Positions 14,540 through 27,489 are shown, counted from the stretch's first letter. The stretch is DNA of 64,000 nucleotides from Didymodactylos carnosus (GCA_905250885.1 CAJNOQ010000082.1:16357-80356); one strand, 5' to 3'. The notes: a model not told the origin generated them from the sequence alone. Numbers and translations: made by a program.

Positions 14540-15605
14540 CTTTCATCAAGTTAAAAAAACAGTTTTAGAGCAGCGATAAGCCCCGTTTTTCTAAATTTTC
14601 TCAGTTGTTATAAAACTTTAACCCAGTACTAATACGAAATTCAAGATCAGTACTGAACTTTCAATAGAATGGTATGCCAGACGAAAGGTGGTTTTTCTTG
14701 TGACGGTTTTCTAGAAAGCCCGTCAAAATCCTCAGGTGCGCATAAATATTGAATCCAAACTCATCTGAACTTCAGATATTATGGGTAATTTAGTATTTTT
14801 TCCCGTTCCTTACCCTAGCCAGATGGTAGGATTTTGACGGACTTTTTAGAAAACCGTCACAAGAAAAACCACCTGGTCAAAGTTGGTACATTGCGCCTTT
14901 TGTAGTGCTAGTCGAGTAGTGTGTGGGCTAACAAGATCTCGAAGAACTGATGTGTAGTTTTGGAGGGAGGAGGCCAGGAAGGGCTAAAGTAAGTCTCACG
15001 GCTACGCTTACCATGAAGAAGTAAAACGTGCTAGAGACTTCATTGTTGCGTCATACGAACAAACTTGGAAGCTGCTTTCATTTGAATATAAATAAAGTTA
15101 TGTTTTGTTAGATTCTAAGCTCGTCCAGCACGCTATATAACGAGTGATATCTGCTAATGCAGATAAATTCCTCTAGTCAAAAATCCTTTCCGAATGTCAG
15201 TGCAGAAAATCTCATTTGCAGATAGAAATATGCAACTTCAGAACGCTTGATAGTATTAGATAAGGTCAGATTTCGCTATTCTGGCATCCCTGAAAACGCT
15301 TCAGTTCAGAACTTATGGCCTAGGAAAAACCCTGTTAGGAATAATCCATGGGACGACAGAGGTCCTTACATACCTTTGGTAGGACTATCGATTGCATATA
15401 GTCAAATCCTCCCGGCTTTAAGTCGTGTATAAAGTGGGCGGAGCTGAGCTGAAGTACCAATGTATGATACATTGTTCGATTCAAAATTTAATGCTGGTCC
15501 TGAATTTCGTAATAGTTTTGGGTTCAAGTTTTATAGCAACTGAGAAAATTTAGAAAAAAGGGACTTATCGCTGCTCTAAAACTGTTTTTTGATGAAATAG
15601 AAAAC
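14540..15605. repeat. About 1.07-kb element with ~125-bp inverted arms
   Basis: The arm at about 14540-14667 matches the inverted arm at about 15476-15605, sharing TTTTAGAGCAGCGATAAG, CTAAATTTTCTCAGTTG and ACGAAATTCA. The interior has no recognisable transposase and includes the smaller hairpin listed separately. This is the structure of a non-autonomous DNA transposon or foldback. Confidence 0.7.
14686..14874. repeat. MITE with 47-bp terminal inverted repeats
   Basis: The arms 14686-14732 and 14828-14874 are near-perfect inverted copies starting AGGTGGTTTTTCTTGTGACG. The element is about 190 bp and sits inside the larger inverted-arm element, so it inserted after it. Confidence 0.75.
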
Positions 15606-16080
15606 CCCGTAAGTCTAAAGAAAGATCGAATGAGGTGTGGGATAAGTATTTCTGAGCATTTTCGTTTATCACACATGTACGTTGGGAGTATGATGAATCA
15701 AAAACTTTTTTCGCTCGCTCCGAGTTACTTGACACCTCATTTGATCGAGAATTCAATGGGGATTACAATGTTGTCAGTATCTTGGGAAAGAAAAATGGCC
15801 TATCAAGTGACAGAAACTTCCAGATTCTACTCAGTTCGGCTTACTCTACAACATATGTAAAATCAGTCAAATCTGAGATACTTCTCCAGTCAACTTGCAC
15901 CACTTTCTCAAAAATTTACTATTAAACATTGCAAACGAAAAACCTTTGCTCTAAATCCGTACGCAGAATAACAGCCCATTGGCTTTCTGCAGTATTCTGA
16001 GAATCAAAAATTTAGGACTGTCAACCATTCTTGAGTCATTTGTCTCTTATGGAGATTGAGGATATGAATACTTCATAGCT
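15606..16080. other. Unassigned inter-element sequence
   Basis: No gene, RNA or repeat end that I can support. Short open frames here resemble no family I know. Confidence 0.4.
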
Positions 16081-16110
16081 TAAAGCTGAGTTAGTAGAAA
16101 TGCATACAGT

Positions 16111-16421
16111 TCAGTTTGTTCCAAAGTTTCTGTGGAAATCCCATGAAGTCTGCACAAAAAATGAAATGATGAGATGGGTTTACATACCGCTAACTCATGT
16201 TGAGGTTGAAGAAGGCTGTGTTTCAAATCGGTAAATGTTGGACGTTGTTCTGCTGACGATGTAAAACATTTGTCAATGATAGAGCACATTCTAGCTGAGC
16301 AATTTGTTGGCGTTCTAAGTTTTTCTCCGCTAGTAATTCGTTGTCGCACTTCGTCATCAGAGTCAATGTGTGACCATAGTATAGACCCCTTTGTATATGC
16401 TTCCCACATATCCCAATATAC
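16111..16421 (-). pseudogene. Protein kinase C-lobe fragment (two exons)
   Basis: On the minus strand, 16421-16188 encodes the end of a tyrosine-kinase-like catalytic domain. A WEAYTKG segment corresponds to subdomain IX. It is followed by a P..C segment and a C......RPTF..LK motif, which is the conserved Arg of subdomain XI. A 38-bp intron (16187-16150, GTATGT...TTTTTTGTGCAG) joins in phase 0 to a short last exon ending with TGA at 16113-16111. The exon begins directly after a CTAG acceptor at 16423-16422. Upstream there is only repeat sequence, so the ATP-binding lobe and catalytic loop are missing. I read it as a truncated kinase tail; the upstream exons could instead lie outside the window. 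It probably has no activity. Confidence 0.75.
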
Positions 16422-16429
16422 CTAGATAC

Positions 16430-16790
16430 AAGTAAAAAGAAAGTATTGAGTATCGGGCAATCCAGGATAGCTAACCCAATACAGTAGTCGATATACCTAG
16501 ATAACCCTATATTTTACTCGATATAGCTGGATGTTAGATTTACCACATGTTCAAGTAAGAAATCTTGTGAAATATCTAGATATTTTGTTGTGATATTGGG
16601 CAATCCTACTATGAAGTCATCTAAATATATTGGGCATGGTATCTAATGCATCCCGATATCGTCTCAATATATTGGGATGCAAAAAAAGGCTGATGTAGGG
16701 AGCTACAGTCCCCGATATATTGGTCTGTTACAGACCAATATATTGACTTATGTATCGATAGCATGGATGAAGGACGATTGTAGAAAGTTC
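16430..16790. repeat. AT-rich repeat with CCAATATAT hairpins
   Basis: Repeated GATATAxCTAGAT and CGATATATTGG units. A perfect hairpin at about 16715-16743 has 13-bp arms (ATATATTGGTCTG) around a TTA loop. Possibly a decayed element separating the kinase tail from the ADP-ribosyltransferase fragment. Confidence 0.5.
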
Positions 16791-16799
16791 GATTATGTC

Positions 16800-18046
16800 G
16801 TATTATCAATTATTTAAAAATATTTGACAATATTGAACAATGTATAAAATATATCAAATCTATTCAAATAGAAAAGATATTTTTTATTGTATCCGGTACG
16901 TTAGGAAAAGATATTATTCTTATCATTGTTGATGAATCACAAATTGTGTTTATTTACATATTTTCTTTCAAAAAAGATGAACATGAGCTATGGTCTAAGA
17001 AATATAAAAGGTTCGCGGTGTATTTGTTGATAATCACGCATTATTTGATCAATTAACTGATGATGTACGATTATTTGCACATCAGTTAGGAACAATAAAT
17101 ATCTTTAATGAACCAAATGTTAAAGAAACTTCCATTTAATGTTTAACGAATGAATAAGGAAAATTTATATGATTTCAATTAATTATTGAAGTATTATTCA
17201 GAATGCCAAAGAATATCAAAGCTAATAAGTGAATGTCAGTTACAATATGAAAATAATGCTTTTGAACAAAAAAAAGTTGATGAATTTAATAAAAAGTTAT
17301 TGCTTACATGACGCTATATTCGTTGGTATACACGAGACTGTTTTCTCTATCATTTATTAAATAAAGCATTTCGAACAGAAAATATTGATACCATATTTAA
17401 ATATAGATTTTTCATTAGTGATATTTATAATCAATTAAAAGTACTACATTCACAATATTTACAGACATTATCATCTCATGAATCAATTTTAACGGTTTAT
17501 CGCGGTCAAATGATGTGAAATGAAGAATTACAAAAATTGATTAATAATGTTGATACTCTTATTTCAATAAGTACATTTTTTTCTATAACTCGATCGTCAG
17601 AAGTGGCTAGTACATTTGCCGGTGATGTTATTATTGAAATTGATCTCGATCAAAATATTGATACAAAGCCGTTTGCTGATATTTCAAATGAAAGTTATAG
17701 CAAAAACGAAAAGGAAGTTTTAATAGCTATAGGAACTGTCTTTCGTTTGGAATTTGTTGAAAACCTTTGCGACACATTATGGTATGTCAAACTGACATTG
17801 ACTAGTGATCTTGATCGACATGTAAAAGAAATAATTGAGCACTATAAACGGAAAATTGGTCATACATCTGATATAGGCACGTTAGGTAGATTTCTGGCTC
17901 GTATGGGAGAGTATGAGAGAGCCGATCGATATTATAATTTAGCATTAAACGAGCTGGTAGATGTCGATAATAATTGTTATGATTCAAACGATCTTGAAAG
18001 GATGTTAGTCAGCTGTAAACAGACTACAGTGACTACAGTTAGATAA
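16800..18046 (+). pseudogene. ADP-ribosyltransferase-TPR pseudogene, copy A
   Basis: Matches the arginine-specific (R-S-ExE) ADP-ribosyltransferase class with a C-terminal tetratricopeptide region, a family abundant in bdelloids. The catalytic Arg is seen in a VYRGQ motif (codon at 17501). The Ser motif is SIST (about 17564-17575) and the ExE motif is E-K-E (codons 17708-17716). They are followed by a TPR with LARMGEYERADRYYNLAL. The intact part is 17537-18046. The upstream part (16800-17500), including a SGTLGKDI segment, is broken by several stops and shifts, and a TGA at 17516-17518 lies between the Arg and Ser motifs. The 3' end stops in the first TPR and then joins unrelated sequence. 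It is a dead copy and is paralogous to the fragment at 59300-60362. Confidence 0.85.
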
Positions 18047-18049
18047 TCC

Positions 18050-18480
18050 TCTGGTTTTCCCAACTCTTTCTGTTCTTGCGTAACTCCTGCGCAACACTTG
18101 CATAACTGTTGTTCAACTTGTGTACTATATATAGCCGTTCACTTTATGCAAATAAAGAAGAGAAGTGAGTGAGTAGAACCTCACACTTGGAAAAAAAAGG
18201 CAGAGACAAAATAATAATGAGAAGAAAATAACCTGAGAACTTTGTACTAAGTCGCTAAATTGTAACAGGTTTCTTTTTACAATACTTGCGCAGAAAAAGG
18301 TTATCCGTTCTTCGATAGTCAAGAAAAGCTTTGAATAAAACAGTTTCTCTATCTTTACTCAACGCTAAACAGCTGCAAAACACCTATACTTCCCAGCGTG
18401 ACTCTTGTTGGTCACCAGACCTTTGCCGACCTTCCTTGATTACCTCAGTTCAACTGCACTTTTTTCGTTAAACCATACCT
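18050..18480 (+). other. Possible LTR-like or promoter-like segment
   Basis: A TATA-like ACTATATATAGCC (about 18124) is followed by an AATAAA at about 18151, in sequence less AT-rich than its surroundings. This could be a solo LTR or a promoter/terminator remnant. No second copy or target duplication was found, so the call is weak. Confidence 0.25.
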
Positions 18481-19370
18481 TACAGTCGCCAGATGAAAGC
18501 ATACCTCAAACCACGTTTAATAAAATATGAAATACGATATATAGACGACGTAATCAGGCACAGAACAAAATTTTTCTGCTTTGATGGCACGTCGTTTGAA
18601 AAGAAGAAAGCAGCTAAGAGTGGAGACACAGTTGACAGCCAAAGCTCTGTACTGACAGAGAAGCAAGTTTATAACCAATTAAAGTAGTTTTATTTCTAAG
18701 ATTTATTAAGTATACTTCTTAACTATACAGTATACCGTCGATCCTGGTGCTAGATTATTCAGTCATGCACGATAGGAATTGAACAGATCTTTTAAAAAAG
18801 CTAAATACATGTTTTGTTTTAGATTTCTTTCTACGGTTTAAATATGGTTCTACATAGTAGGTGGATAAAAGAAAAATGTTATTTATCAGAGCGCTCCAAG
18901 TGATGGAAGGAAAATAATAAGCTACTCAAAAGTATTGCGACTCTTCATTCCAAAGGAAAAAGTTGTCGAAGTTTTCGGCACGGTATCAATTCGAACAAAA
19001 CAGGTAGCTAAAGGGGCATTTTTCGTACATTTTGAGGTGTTGAAATAAAGCTCAATACTTGTTTTCTTTACTTTTACAGGAAACACCAGAACCCGAATTA
19101 GATTCTTAAATAAGCTATACAATTTTTGATTTCTTCCGTACTTCACTAGCAAAAAGGGACAAACAGTTGTGAGACATCAAGGGAATAATCTTTATTTTTG
19201 AAACATAATGTCATTCTAGCATGCGACTATAGGCATGTTACAATTTGAACACAATCTCCGTCTGTTGTATGGTCCACATCAAATCATAATTGGATATAGT
19301 ACGATCAGAACCACATCATAGAAAACACAATTTAAAACATGTGCTTTACTAAATGCCTCACAAAGGGTTA
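18481..19370. other. Unassigned sequence
   Basis: Short open frames only (for example 18493-18687), without recognisable domains. No repeat ends seen. Confidence 0.35.
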
Positions 19371-19372
19371 CT

Positions 19373-19753
19373 TTAACATGGCTTACTTTGTGGAGATGGC
19401 GATGTTGTATCTGTCGCTGCTCCTAGATCTTTTTTTCGTCTACGAAATGAAACGAGCGATGGTATTAATAACTTTAAAACAGTTGTAACTCCACCTAATA
19501 AGCCAATAATGGTGGTTATCGTATAGATTAACTCAGCTTGTTTCTGATATGTAAAAGTACATTCAATTAATTGACATGTAGAATAATATTGATCATGGAA
19601 TATTTGATCATTCCATTGTTCAATCATTAATTGTTGAACAATTTCACCGATCGTTGTGCTCACTTTGTATTGACTTTCTAAAGATGAATTCATTATGGTT
19701 GCATTAAACGGATGTACTGATATATCATATAAATATGTACTGATTGAATTCAA
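19373..19753 (-). pseudogene. C-terminal fragment of a one-TM membrane protein
   Basis: Encodes about 126 residues. A Ser/Thr/Asn-rich, probably extracellular stretch with CQLIECTFTY (two Cys) precedes a single strong transmembrane segment, IYTITTIIGLLGGVTTVLKL, then RRRKKD and a Ser/Pro-rich cytoplasmic tail. The pattern of Cys pair, hydrophobic Gly-rich segment and basic stop-transfer resembles the C-termini of a large bdelloid membrane-protein group whose function I do not know. There is no N-terminal part nearby; the next sequence upstream on this strand is a 34-bp tandem duplication and then the truncated end of the SecA-like pseudogene. I read it as a transposed or truncated fragment. 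Confidence 0.5.
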
Positions 19754-19784
19754 ACAAAATTGATTAAAAAAACATTCAAGAGTA

Positions 19785-19852
19785 GATAAAAGTAATGACT
19801 CTATAATATAGCAACCACGATAAAAGTAATGACTCTATAATATAGCAACCAC
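19785..19852. repeat. 34-bp unit duplicated in tandem
   Basis: The 34-bp unit starting GATAAAAGTAATGACTC occurs at 19785-19818 and again, identical, at 19819-19852. A partial third unit (GATAAAAGT) follows. It lies exactly between the two truncated minus-strand fragments, at a probable rearrangement junction. Confidence 0.9.
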
Positions 19853-19897
19853 GATAAAAGTGTGGAATGTTGAATAAAGTTGCTAGGTCTGCGTCAC

Positions 19898-22800
19898 CTA
19901 GTAACCAGAAACTATATGCCGTTTTTGTTTAAAAGGTGGAATGATGATTGTATCGACATTGTAAATTTTCTGCAATAGATTTTGAGCATCTTTCGAACCG
20001 ATTGTACCTGTTAAGCCATAAATTTGATTACCATAACGAGTGAATAATCCGACATTGGAGAGATAATTCGTGGTAACAGTCAAGGGAGTCATTTTAAGAC
20101 CATGTTTGATTTGGAGAAATTGATGAAGACCATCACTCCATGTTGTATCAGCTTGAATGACACCTGTATTGGAAAAATCAATTGGCATAATTCGTTTCGT
20201 ACGTGTTTCATCGGGTTTGATCATGTAGTGATGATCGAGACGATATTCAACTTTAGCACGAATAGCATGATCAATCCACGTCGGAAGAGAATCAATGACA
20301 AAGCGATGTAAATGTGTAGGAATTTTGATCTGTGACTTTTTTTGAATCGAGAAAAAATTCTTTGAGATTTTTGACAATTAAATCTCGATTAGATACAACA
20401 TCAGGATCAGCTTCAACCGTTCGCCAAATACCATAAAGTGATGATTTGAGCCATTCCATGCCAGGTGATTGATCAGCTAAACGAGCGATGGTATTATTTT
20501 CATCAAGGAGCATACTATCGACTTCATCAATAATAATCACGTCATGAGGACGAGCTGCACCAGTACTTTTATCAATCGTGCGTGTATAGAGTAGACTAAA
20601 ATCATGACGAAGTAAATCGAATTGGAATTGACTGGAAGTACCATAGACGACATTAGCTGCATAACAGGTCTTCGGTCCAAAAACGTAACTAGTCTCATCA
20701 TTATTATGCGAAACTTGTATTTCGAAATATTTATAGAACTTTTCACGTTCATGAGCATCTCGTTTTGCTAAAGTCATTGCACTTGTGACAATGTCAACGT
20801 GTTGACTCTGTAGGGCTTTGATTACAGCTAAGATAGAAACAACGGTCGATTTGCCTTCACCTGTTAAGATCTGTAACAAACGTCCTCCTTGATCATTGCG
20901 ATCGAGTATAAAGAGAACAGCTAAGATTTGGATCGGTCGTGGTTCAAAATGGGAATCGAGGTAGACAGCACGTTTGATTACAGCAAGAATTTCAAATAAA
21001 GGAAATCGATTAGAATTAGCTGATTGAAATTTTAAAACTTGAATGACCCAAACTTGGATTTTGCTGATACTCCAGTTTTTGATCAGTTCATTTTGTGGAA
21101 AATGGGATGAGTCTTTTTCGTAGGCTTGATCAATTTGAGCGAACATTTCTTCGAATCTAATGACCTCTATATCTGGACTGACTTGTTTGATTTCAGCTAA
21201 TAGAGTTAATAAATTTTTCTCGGAACTAATTGAACCGAAATGATGTTCAATGGCTAAGTTATGAACATTCGCTAACCATGATTGGATATTTTCATGAGAA
21301 AAGATCTCTTTTAAGGAGTTTAGAGCATTTTCATTCATTTTGTAATCAACTAGAATTTTTAAAGATCGAAAAAATTGAGATGAACTATCGAATTCATCTC
21401 GATGCACTTTGATGCTGTATAATAAATCGATAACTTTGCCCAATCGCCAACCATTTTTAAGTAAGACTTGTAAATCCTGACGAGCACTTTTAAACTGTTC
21501 TTCAGATCCACCAGCACAAGTCGGTAATATTTTATTAATAATAATCAATTCGATCTTGCTCTGTAATGATTCGAACCCATCGAGACTCTTGCGATTAGCG
21601 AATATACTAATTAATTGATCACCAGTAATCTCATACGTTGTCATAAGGTCAAGAATGGTTAAAATATTATCCGGCGTCTGCATCAATTGAAGAAATGGTT
21701 CGATCAATTCTGCCGGTAGATTTTCTTCATATTCGTTCAATTAAATGATTAAGAACAGTTTGGGAGTAAAGGGTATTGGATGACGATTGATTCAGTATCG
21801 ATTGAATAAAATACAAACGTATCTGGAAGAACCAATTGTCTTCTTTTGATTGTAAAAGTTTCATTGCTTGATCAGTTGAAGTCTTTGAATAGATCAAAAT
21901 TTGAATGATTGTGGCTAAATTGAAGTCATATGAACGTTGCTTTTCAATTAAGGTTCGAACAAAATCATCACGTTGATCATTGTACAATTGGTATTGTTTG
22001 AATATTTCGAACTGTGTTAATTGATGATAAAAGTTCAAAATACGAGCAGGGCTTCGATCGGAACATCTCGTCAATAAATCAATACATAAACATTGACGAG
22101 ACCACTGAGTAGCTGGAAGTTCAAACGTCGTTGGTTCGAGGTATTCAACAAAAAAGAGTGTTTGAATGGTGCCAAGACACTGTTGGACAGTTGTTTCTCT
22201 AGCCAATCGATCTTGATCGATAATCGATGGTAATGGAATAGATTGAAGTAATTCTTCGGAATATTTCACATAGTCTCGTGAGATTTGAAAGCGAAGAATA
22301 TTGAATGATTTTCTAATAATATTATCCGCGTCTTGAGAGAGTTGCTCGACAAAATACGAAATGAAATGAGTAGGTAATCGTTGATATCGAGCTATATTTT
22401 CCAGACACAGCAGAGATTCATTGATTGTATTCGACTCTACTTGAGACAAAAGAATTTCGAGTGCTTTCTCTTGGAAAAGAATAGATTTCTCTGCCATGAT
22501 TCGAATGAGAACAAACATACGTTCAGTTTGGCAGAGCTGGAGAGTATTCTCAACTGATTGCGAGAGTTCTGCATTGAATTGGATGTCATGAGTAGATACA
22601 AGAATCAACACATCGATCATTTCATTCGGATACTTAGTTAGTTGATTAACAATAGCCTAGAGCAGTTCATATGGTACATGTTTCTCGAGGATAATCATCG
22701 CACGAATAATTTTCAATGCGTGATGAACATCGAGAATATTCGATGAAAGAATCATTTTTTGGACATATTCGTGTTGTGTTTTTGGTAATAAAAGACTTTG

Positions 22801-25800
22801 ATTATCAAAGAAACTCGCGTACCTTCACGTTTCTTTCTTTCTGAGTAATAAGTAGCTGTTTTCCTTGTTGTTGAATCGTTGGTTGTTTTGAGTGCTGAAC
22901 AAGATAAAGAAGATCATCAATTACTGATGATGGCCATGGTGATGCGGAACTCAACAACAATGGTAATGTGTGCACACTGATCGATTCATCTGATAGAGTT
23001 AAATAAATGGCATCGAGTATTTTTTTCGGAGGATTTGGACTTGATGAAAGAGTCAGTGCTAAGATAGTCGCTGCTTCTTTCTTTAGATTGAGATCACAAC
23101 TGTAGAGCAAGTGTGATAGTCGTGTCCAATAAACTTCTGGTAACTTTTTACCGATTTTCACTATATCTCTTAATTGTTTTAGAAATGATTGATCATCGAG
23201 ATTTGGATCATAATCGAGGAGAGGAAGACATTTTTTCAAATGATTGCGTTGATTTCGAGAATTCGATTGAGCTAGTTTAAGCGTTTTTAAGATGGTTTCT
23301 TGAATACTTGTATCGATTTCACCGTCTAATAGTTGAAGAAGAGCATTGATCGTTCTTATTTGAATATTTTGATGATGTACTGCTAGAGTGTGAATAGCCG
23401 AACAAAGTTCCCGAAGAATCGCCGTTGATTGTTGAACTCGAAGAAGTGAAGGTAGATGAGTTTGATTGACATCATTTGGTCGATTATTAGCTAGCGCATT
23501 AAAGAAGGATGTGAGTCGATGTCGAAAATCCATTGACCATTTTTTCCAAAAATTCCATTCGAGTAATTTGAGAATTCGTTGAATAATCGATGAGTCGAGT
23601 GGTTTTTGTCGTTCAATCAGATGTTGATAGATCTCGATAATAAATAAATTAATTGAAAAATTGTCAAGCAGTTTTTCCAGATGATTAATAACATTATTAG
23701 GAATGGCTTGATTTTGTCGACTCAATTGAGTAAAGATTAACATCAAATCAGGTGAAGGACAATCACCACTTTCCAGAAAGATGCGATCTAATAAAGCACG
23801 ATGTTCATTATTATTAATATTTTGTCCATTAGAAATAACATTGAGGATGATAGGTATTAACGAAGATTGACGGTTGGCTGATTTCAATAAATCAAATAAT
23901 GTATTGAGAACAAAGAATGATAATTGTTGCCCTTGCTCAGTTAAGTGAATTAATCCAGTAACAGCTTCCTCGATTGACAATTGATATGTCGAGTATTTTA
24001 ACACTTGAGCAAAATAAATTTGACGAAGAAGTTCATCGATCAATTTCGGTAATGGTTGATGACGATCAGCAAAAGTGAGAAGAATGACGATATCGTTCGG
24101 ATCGTTTGTCTTTAAAATCAATTGACCAAGAATATGGATTACTTTTTTTGATAGGATATGGCCAGTGCCAACAATAGTTTTCAAAATAGCGATGATGTTC
24201 GGCACACTTGGCGTTTCAGTGGTTAATAAATGTTCCAAACAAACAATAGTGGCTTTTCGTAGTGGTCGTCGACGAACGTAGGTTTCAACAACAGCGATGG
24301 TTGTGGAAGAAATCTTTGGTTCCCGATCATAAAGACATATTTCTATTAACTGAAGAATTGATTCAGGTAGATTATAATCTTTCTCTATCAATTGCCGAAG
24401 AAATTCCAAAGCCGAGATTTGTACTTGTAATTCATATGGTCGTTGAAATAAAAGCAATAATTTTTCTAATCGAACTCATACACGACGAATTGTTTCACTG
24501 CCATTTCGCACAAGTTGATCTTGCCAATAGGTGATAAATGTTCGACCTGCTGGATTTCGAATATGTAGTTCTTGATCATCTAAACAAAGATCGATCAGAT
24601 CAACAATGGGCATTGATAATTCTTGTCCGTCATCCACTACATGTTTGAATGTCCAAATAACTTTTTGACGTAAGGAAAATTCTGGATGTTGAAGAAGTCG
24701 AGCAAGATTTTCCAAAGCTACAACTGGAATTTTTTCATGTTGTTTAGACATTTTCCGATAGAGAGACACGATATTATCTAACGAATTTTGATCTTTTTCT
24801 GATAGTAGAACTGCTAATTGTTCAAGAACTTTCGCAGATAAAACCATATTTTCGTCCATGCCATAATAACAAAGTGCCGCTGCTGCTGTTTGTTTGATAC
24901 TCATCTCTGGACTGAGAAGTATTTCAATAAGATTGTTGATCAATTCTGAAGAGATCGATTGTTTACCTTTCGTTTCACGAATACTGTAAGCCAGAGCCCA
25001 TAAACAGTTATTTCGTGCTTTGATGTCGTATTCACCACGCATGCCGACTTGACAAAGAATTCGCATCGTTCGATCAGAAAAAGTACGTTTCTCAGTAACA
25101 GCTGCTTTGAAGAAAAGATAACTAGCTGTTAAACATGTCTTAACGTCTTGTAAATTTCTTTCAAGCGACATTAAATCTAATTTTACATGATAACCTTTGG
25201 AAACATAGAGAGCGTAAATTTCGATTAAGTTCTGTTTTACTGCAGAATCGTTTGTTTTGGTTAATGCTTTTTCAACTCCTCTCATTTGTTGATCGCTTAA
25301 TGCTTGTTGATTTTAACAAGAATTAAAAGAGTTTCAGCACATAGCCTAGAGACATTTCGTGGACCATCTATTAATTGTGAGAGTATTTCATTGATAATGT
25401 CTGATGAAATAACTTGCTCAGCCATCGCTGCATCTCGAAAAGCAGTAACAATAATTGGATGTATGGGTGATTCGGTCTTCCATTTCGTCCAGCCGAGAAA
25501 AGACGTCTCTCTGAACTTTGTTAACAAATAATCAAAATCTTGATCTTTTAATTGACCTGTTTTAGCTAATGCTGTTAGCTTTTCGATTCTTTGCAGGGCC
25601 GAATGATACCAAACTTGGCTGTGACCAAATGAAATCATTCTGGGTTGTACTTCGGCATTAAATGTTCGATCTAAATAACCGACTGTACCGAGTTTATGAT
25701 CGGGACTAAGCGCTTTTGATGTTGGTTCGCTCGATTCTTCTCCGCAACAAGAGATCGATGGGGCTTGACTAACAGTCAATTCTTTCTTCACTTGACTATT

Positions 25801-26579
25801 CCCCATAAAACTTGCTGCATTCGATAAAACTCGTTTATGATCGAGAAAATCGAGTAATTCATGAATACATACAATGAATGCTGCATCATTATTCGTTGCG
25901 AGTTGACGTAATCTATCCATCGTTTTTCGTTCGAGAATAGCACCAACAATGGTCATCATATGTAATGCATTGACTGTTGCAATAAAAAGTCGTTTCGGAA
26001 GATCATCAACCATCACTAATTCTTCAAATTTATCTTTGATAAACGGTGCAAGTGCAACCATTCTTCGAACCTTGAACACTTGACTTAATGTATAAACGAT
26101 CGTCGTACGAACTTGTTCGCTCAGTTTTTTATCGAACAATAATTCTGACATAGATTCCCACTTCGTATCGGGCACCATTGAAATGTATTTGTCGTTTTCA
26201 GACATTTTTCGAAATAGATAAGAAATACTCCAACCTAATGTTTCATCTTTCAACGAATTAAACAATAATTGAATCAATAATGGAGTAAGAAAATTCTTGA
26301 TTGGTAATATCGTTGCAAAAGTCCACATAACACATTGACGAATATCCACATGGTTAATGGATAAAAGTTCGGCTAGATTGACGAAATAATCAGGTTCCAC
26401 AAAGTCACAGTAGTGAGCTGCATGTGCACATAGAATATATTTAGCAGCATATGAATCTGATTGATTGGGATTATTCGCAGCAATATGACGAATTTCGTCG
26501 AGATATCCAACGGATACTTCCTTACCTTTCGCTGCATCCAAAGCAACTTCGAGCATCTGATCAGTGAGATGAGTAGCTA
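19898..26579 (-). pseudogene. HEAT-repeat/SecA-like ATPase pseudogene
   Basis: Colinear with the plus-strand protein at 37008-44660, from its N-terminal HEAT repeats to the middle of its SecA-like domain. Fragments on the minus strand run 26579-25297, 25285-24476, 24457-22805, then an open stretch to 22620, 22620-21727, 21740-20292 and 20377-19898. Breaks: frameshift near 25313; TGA at 24478-24476; frameshift near 22807; TAG at 22659-22657; frameshift near 21733; frameshift near 20345. The motor motifs survive: LTGEGKST (Walker A) and IIDEVDS (Walker B). Similarity stops abruptly near 19915, at the equivalent of the KxKRH segment after the GTxG motif, so the C-terminal motor half, OTU and deaminase are gone. 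Six lesions plus truncation make it a clear pseudogene. Confidence 0.93.
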
Positions 26580-26637
26580 CTAAAAATTAACAAGAGATGG
26601 AATATTAATTAAAAATTTGCATGTTCAACTTATTGAC

Positions 26638-26790
26638 ATATGATTCTCATGTCATCAGCCAATAAACAGGATTTCACACCAAATGGTGGTCTTTTAGTCT
26701 TTGAAATCTTACCGTTTTCTGATGAACACGAACTCATCGATGATGTAATACTTGATTTATTGTAATAATATCTTGAACTTAAATCTGAAA
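26638..26790 (-). pseudogene. Probable upstream exon of the SecA-like pseudogene
   Basis: A 58-bp intron (26637-26580 on the minus strand, GTCAAT...TTAATTTTTAG) would join this exon in phase 1 to the HEAT-coding exon, keeping the frame into the stretch before the residues MLEVALDAA. The exon's own 5' edge fits a TTCTTATTTTCAG acceptor near 26790. The encoded segment is Ser-rich and has a possible in-exon ATG. The plus-strand paralogue shows no intron at the corresponding place, so either it was lost there or the 5' ends differ. Confidence 0.5.
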
Positions 26791-26829
26791 ATAAGAATTC
26801 TTTGGTTATTACACATTGTCTGTACAAGT

Positions 26830-27480
26830 GCTAGTAATATGTAGTGGGGAAAATATCGGATAGGTCATAAAACATAAACTGCTTTTACTGGATCGACGCA
26901 TCGATTTACTATCGTCTAGACGTTTTTTTATCGTTCTCCTTTATTTTATTTTTTTAATTTGCTTCTTTTTAACCCACGACCATGTCGGTCCTAAGGAGAC
27001 AATTGAACTTAATTCAAGGGGGAAGAAGCGGATTCTGATGGATCCTAGGATCTACGAGGTTCCATCTGGACCCATAGTGACTCACATCTTCTATATTAAC
27101 ATTGTTCACTATCTGTCTGTCTGTGCCAGGTCAAAGGTAAAACGTTAAAGGTTAAAGATCAAAGTCAAACAATGCTATTGAGGGTCCTCAAAGACTATTG
27201 TATGGAAGTACTCATGAGTCCTTAAGAGACGGTCCACCAGAAGACCAACCAAGCCGGCCGGGGGGAAATTCTTTTTATGGTTTTTTTTATCTAAAATGAA
27301 AGATCGCTCCACCAAACTAACAAACCCAAAATATCACGTTTGTCTGACGTACCTGTGAAAAATGCTGGAACTCACAATCTTCAAGTTTTTGAGGGTACAT
27401 CATAAAAATATGAAAAAATGACTTTTTTCATATTTTGACAGTATTTTGAGATTTTCTCCGGTTCTGCTCATCTTACTCTA
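26830..27480. other. Unassigned, less AT-rich stretch
   Basis: A non-coding stretch with a higher GC patch (about 26970-27260) that includes CCGGCCGGGGGG and GGTCAAAGG-type repeats. It could be an element remnant such as a LINE or SINE tail, but no promoter boxes or ends are clear. Confidence 0.35.
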
Positions 27481-27489
27481 CCTCACCTT

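Noticed and set aside
14128-14568. 146-residue open frame
   Set aside because: Basic, low-complexity translation without any family signature; its end lies in the arm of an inverted-repeat element and an antisense frame is equally open.
18050-18690. LTR retrotransposon
   Set aside because: TATA- and AATAAA-like signals occur, but no second LTR, primer site or gag/pol coding was found. Listed only as a low-confidence segment.
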